Assembly (NCBI GenBank): GCA_032871835.1
Contig: CM065297.1
Span: 15,838,098-15,902,097 of the forward strand
Direction of reading: 5' to 3'
Source of the DNA: Dipteronia dyeriana
Lineage: Eukaryota; Streptophyta; Magnoliopsida; Sapindales; Sapindaceae
Length of the DNA: 64,000 nt
The position numbers were made by a program, and so were the translations under genes. Below are positions 60,753 through 64,000 of the stretch, piece after piece. Each line of letters starts with the position of its first letter. Position 1 is the stretch's first letter. The notes beneath the pieces are model-generated. The model was not told the DNA's origin, searched no databases, and worked only from the letters and a program-made list of their open reading frames with translations.

Positions 60753-61422
60753 GTTTAACCTCAAGCTCCACACAGCCGGCACCATAGCCGCCACCTTCGG
60801 CATGGCCAACATCTTTGCCCACCCAGGCGGTGGACTCCTCTCCTATCTGTTGGCCCGCCAATTCTGCATGCGAGGCCGACTTTGGAACCTCTACATCCTC
60901 AAAACCCTAGGAGGCATATTCTGTCTTTGTCTAGGCCGAGCTTCCTCTCTTCCACTGTCCTTCTTTTTCATGATCATCTTCTCAATCACCACACAAGCTG
61001 CCTGTGGCGCAACATTCGGGATCATCCCCTTCATTTCACGACATTCGCTGGGAGTCATCTCCGGCCTCACCGGCGCCGGTGGCAACGTCGGGTCTGGTTT
61101 GACCCAGTTGTTGTTCTTTGCTAACTCGAGATACACAACCGGGACTGGGATTTTTTTGATGGGGATCATGATCGTGTGCTGTACTTTGCCGATGGCTTTG
61201 GTGCATTTTCCGCAGTGGGGGAGTATGTTTTTGCCGGCAACCGAAGACGGCGAGAAGTCTAAGGAAGAATATTATTATGGGTCGGAGTGGAATGAGGAGG
61301 AGAAGCTAAAGGGGTTGCACCAAGGGAGCCTCAAGTTCGCCGATAATAGCCAGTCCGAGAGAGGGAAGAGGGTCGGCCCCGCACTTATGCCGCCAAGTTC
61401 CGCCGCTCACACCGATGTGTAG
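60753..61422 (+). pseudogene. NRT2: NRT2 exon 3
   Basis: Starts [20 protein letters not shown] after an AG acceptor and runs open to TAG 61420-61422. Visible family features: [40 protein letters not shown] and [32 protein letters not shown], then a cytosolic tail with [20 protein letters not shown]. Family positions Arg and Asp in the ARPxGG and SD motifs read His and Tyr here ([15 protein letters not shown]), hinting at relaxed selection. Confidence 0.93.
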
Positions 61423-61544
61423 ACGACAACTTGTGTCAATGGGAATACAAGGTCAAGTTGCTGTTTTAATAAAAAATATTACAGTTTTGGATATAGGGTA
61501 GAGTATACAATTCGAAGTTTCGACATTCGAACCTATACTCTAAT
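61423..61544. other. NRT2 3' flank
   Basis: Short AT-rich 3' region (AATAAAAAATATT near 61,468) that may have served as polyadenylation signal. Nothing else is seen. Confidence 0.4.
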
Positions 61545-62676
61545 TTAGGGATTAAGATCCCCTTGCTCATCTCATTTGTGTTCAGCTTTTTTAAAGATAT
61601 GTTGACATGTGGCAGTCAAACAAATGAATGGGTAGGATTAATTTGGTTTATTTTTTTCCCTCCCATCTAATAAACGACGTCGTTTAGAGTCCTAGCTACG
61701 CTATCTTTTTGCCTTCTCATCTGTTTAGCTTTGAGTCTTGGAGAGATTTGATTATCTGAAGAAGATCAACTGTTTTCAATTCCTTCGTCTACATGTATCA
61801 ATGCTTTGTATTCCTCTTCTAATTCCAAGCCCTAATTCCATTTGATTCATCGATTGATTCCCGTACCTGTAATTGTTGTTTGATTCATCGATTGATTCGC
61901 TCTTCACATTCATATTCCCCATTATACTATACCCTGCTCAATTTCTTCATCAAGAATCGATCCGGCATCAAAGTCATCATGAAACTCCTCGCTTGACAAT
62001 TCCACGGAATTCCTCTGAAAATCAATTTTGCCATTATTTTTTTGACACATTTTGTCGTAAAAATTGACTGCTTTCGGCTTGAATCAGAAACCGGAGCTGT
62101 TGACTTCGATGTAAGCAGAGACGAGACACCTTACCGACTCTTCAATCGATCTTAGATACACATTTTTTTTATTCATATTTTTCTGTGTAATTGTTCAACC
62201 GCAATTAAAAACGAAAACGAAACCAAAAACAAAAACAAAGAATTAGAAACAAAAACGAAAGAGAAGAAGAAGAAGGGTAACAAGATGGAATCTTTTGATC
62301 TCTCTGTGTAATTGTGCAACCATAATTTAGAGATCCATCAAAAACTCCTACTCAGTTCAATACATATTTTTGGGTTCAAAGGCTGTCATTTAAAATTTGA
62401 AATTTGAAGGAACACCACCAAGGTTCACAGAGTTTGCTGATGTAATTATGGATTGGCTGGTGGAGCAAGAAGCCAGTGCTGTTGATTTCGCAAAAAGTCA
62501 GTAACATCATCAAGTCAAAGTTTATACTAGTTAGGACTCTAAACGGCATCGTTTGTTATATGGGAGTTAAAAAAAATGCAATTTAGTCCTACCCATTCAT
62601 TTGCTTGGCTGCCACATATCAGCAGATGTTTAAAAGCTGAACACAAATGAGATGAGTAGGGAATCTTAATCCCTAA
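61545..62676. mobile_element. Foldback-type element with about 150-bp inverted repeats
   Basis: 61,545-61,695 is the reverse complement of about 62,529-62,676 (landmarks TTAGGGATTAAGAT, CTCATCTCATTTGTGTTCAG, AATGAATGGGTAGGA, CGTTTAGAGTCCTA). The inner 830 bases include a leader-like part and a short frame FTEFADVIMDWLVEQEASA (about 62,423-62,480) that may be a captured exon. No target duplication was identified. It could be a Mutator-like non-autonomous element. Confidence 0.7.
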
Positions 62677-63002
62677 TTCAGTGTTAAAACTCGAAATTTT
62701 AAGTTGATTTTATGTTGAATATTTACTGTTGTTTAAGGTTTAAAATATCCATTCACACGTTGTCACGGGTGCTATATATATGATTAATGTATACTATTAT
62801 AAAGAGTGAAATATTTCATCTATCGAAGCAAACTTTTATTGTCAACCAGGATAGCGTTTGATATGTGCCCTTAGGGTACATGAGGGCAGAGGTTAAAACA
62901 TTGTAAAAGGAATGTTAGGTACTGTATTTAGGGTTTAAAAATTAAATAACATTTTTTAGGGGGGGTTAAAAATTAAATAACACTTTTTGGACGTGGTATT
63001 TC
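62677..63002. other. Intergenic
   Basis: No gene. A duplicated TTAAAAATTAAATAACA motif occurs at about 62,936 and 62,967. Confidence 0.5.
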
Positions 63003-63935
63003 AATATTGTCACTGTTTTAATAACTTATGTTTAAAAAACACCTATTATGGTGAACGGACAAAAATGTCCTCAATAGTTGTTTCATCAGAGTATTTCATT
63101 CATTTTTTACAGTGAGAGTTTTGAAATAGAGAGAGAAAGTTTCGTTGAAACTCAGGCGTTACGCAGACGCATTCGGGGGTTGAGCTCTCCGCAACTTGCG
63201 GGGGGGGTGGGGGTTTCTGGTCAGTACTTAAAAGGCTCGAAGCCTTGACTAAAAAACTTAGTCGATTTAACTAAACCAATTTTTGATCTGATCTGTTGTG
63301 TGTTGATAAAAGCTCGAAATCTTTCCAAAAAGTTGGGAAATAGTCAAAAAAATAAAATCTCGAACCAATAGAAAAAAATCTCGAACTAATAGAAAAAAGC
63401 TTGGACCAATACAAAAAAAGCTCGAAATCTTTCCAAAAAAGCTCGAAATCTTTCCAAAAAAGCTCGGAAATAGTAAAAAAAATAAAAGCTCGAACCAATA
63501 CAAAAAAAACTCGAACTAATAGAAAACAACTCGGACCAATACAAAAAAAACTCGAAAATAGTCAAAAAAAATAAAAGCTCGAATCAATACAAAAAAAGCT
63601 TGGACCAATACAAAAAAAGCTCGGACTAATGGAAAAAAAACTTGAACCAATAGAAAAAAAGTTCGAAAAAAAAAGTCGGAAAAGAATAAAAATAAAATCA
63701 TACAAATTCTGGAAACTATATGTTCATATATGGATTGATACATTGTTAAGCCAGTTACAAATGTATGAAAGAAAATAAAGAGAATGATTTTCAGATAACG
63801 TTTTTAGAAAGAGAATATAACTTTTCTTTTTTAAAGTGTAGATGGAAGCACAAAGATAAATTTTAAGGGCAATTTGGGTAGTTCACCGTAATAGGTGCCT
63901 TTTAAACATAAGTTATTAAACTGGTAATATCATTA
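63003..63935. mobile_element. Second inverted-repeat element enclosing a tandem array
   Basis: 63,003-63,070 is the diverged reverse complement of 63,865-63,935 (TTTAATAACTTATGTTTAAA, then CACCTATTA and GGTGAAC). Between them lie a leader-like stretch (63,110-63,230) and the array below. The outer ends may extend past the window edge. Confidence 0.55.
63308..63690. repeat. A-rich tandem repeat, about 21-bp period
   Basis: Units of the type CTCGAACCAATAGAAAAAA and CTCGAAATCTTTCCAAAAAA alternate, about 17 copies. They give leucine/phenylalanine/valine-rich frames on the minus strand (FLLVRDF-like), which are artefacts of the repeat. Confidence 0.85.
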
Positions 63936-64000
63936 CAACACAACAAAAAAAAGGTGACATTCCTCACCATTTCCACTTTTTTAGGATGGGTGTTGTACAA
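63936..64000. other. Window end, no gene
   Basis: Short AT-rich end; nothing identified. Confidence 0.5.

Noticed and set aside
63267..63743. Hydrophobic L/F/V repeat protein
   Set aside because: Open frames in two phases over a 21-bp A-rich repeat; artefact of period and composition.

Overview
The window is plant nuclear DNA, very probably from a dicot. The evidence is a three-exon NRT2-type nitrate transporter gene, plant LTR retrotransposons of both Ty1/copia and Ty3/gypsy (Tat-like) type, two nested hAT transposons, a Tourist-like MITE, and a mitochondrial-type block at the left edge. I found no new defence, CRISPR or metabolic system. The window is dominated by nested transposons sitting around, and inside, one broken transporter gene.

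Layout. 1 to about 5,370 looks like plant mitochondrial DNA (a nuclear mitochondrial insert): it carries a mitochondrial-type tRNA with a CAU anticodon and small retrotransposon scraps. About 5,395-20,235 is a decayed Ty1/copia element (Copia-1). Its 5' LTR has lost its outer part. Its 3' LTR is split by a roughly 6 kb insertion (13,469-19,540) that carries a large tandem array built on a GTTACATGC core and a clean 722-bp MITE. The right end of Copia-1 lies inside the Myb-like ORF1 of a PIF/Harbinger element (20,236 to about 21,712).

23,177-47,263 is one large Tat-like Ty3/gypsy element on the minus strand (element O): LTRs of about 0.7 kb, gag, PR-RT-RNase H and integrase at the right, and an antisense accessory ORF next to the left LTR. 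A second gypsy element (N, plus strand) lies inside it. N left a solo LTR with a perfect 5-bp duplication at 28,230-29,094, and separately an internal region plus 3' LTR at 30,843-39,592. Both N LTRs are followed by the same O sequence, so a 2.6-kb segment is directly repeated around the N interior.

48,906-61,422 is the NRT2 gene, now a pseudogene. Exon 1 carries a 2-bp deletion, a misplaced scrap of exon 2, a scrambled Ty1/copia insertion (Copia-2, with a roughly 200-bp palindrome of head-to-head LTR/PBS ends) and a nonsense codon. Intron 1 holds an outer hAT (8-bp duplication ACTACATT) that contains an inner autonomous-type hAT, whose 770-residue transposase frame is broken by only two stops. 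Exons 2 and 3 are still open. The last 2.6 kb holds two foldback-type elements, one enclosing an A-rich tandem array of about 21 bp period.

The order of events can partly be read from nesting. The inner hAT is younger than the outer hAT, which is younger than the NRT2 gene. The MITE is younger than the array. The array element is younger than Copia-1, which is younger than the Harbinger ORF1. N is younger than O. No intact protein-coding gene is visible in the window.
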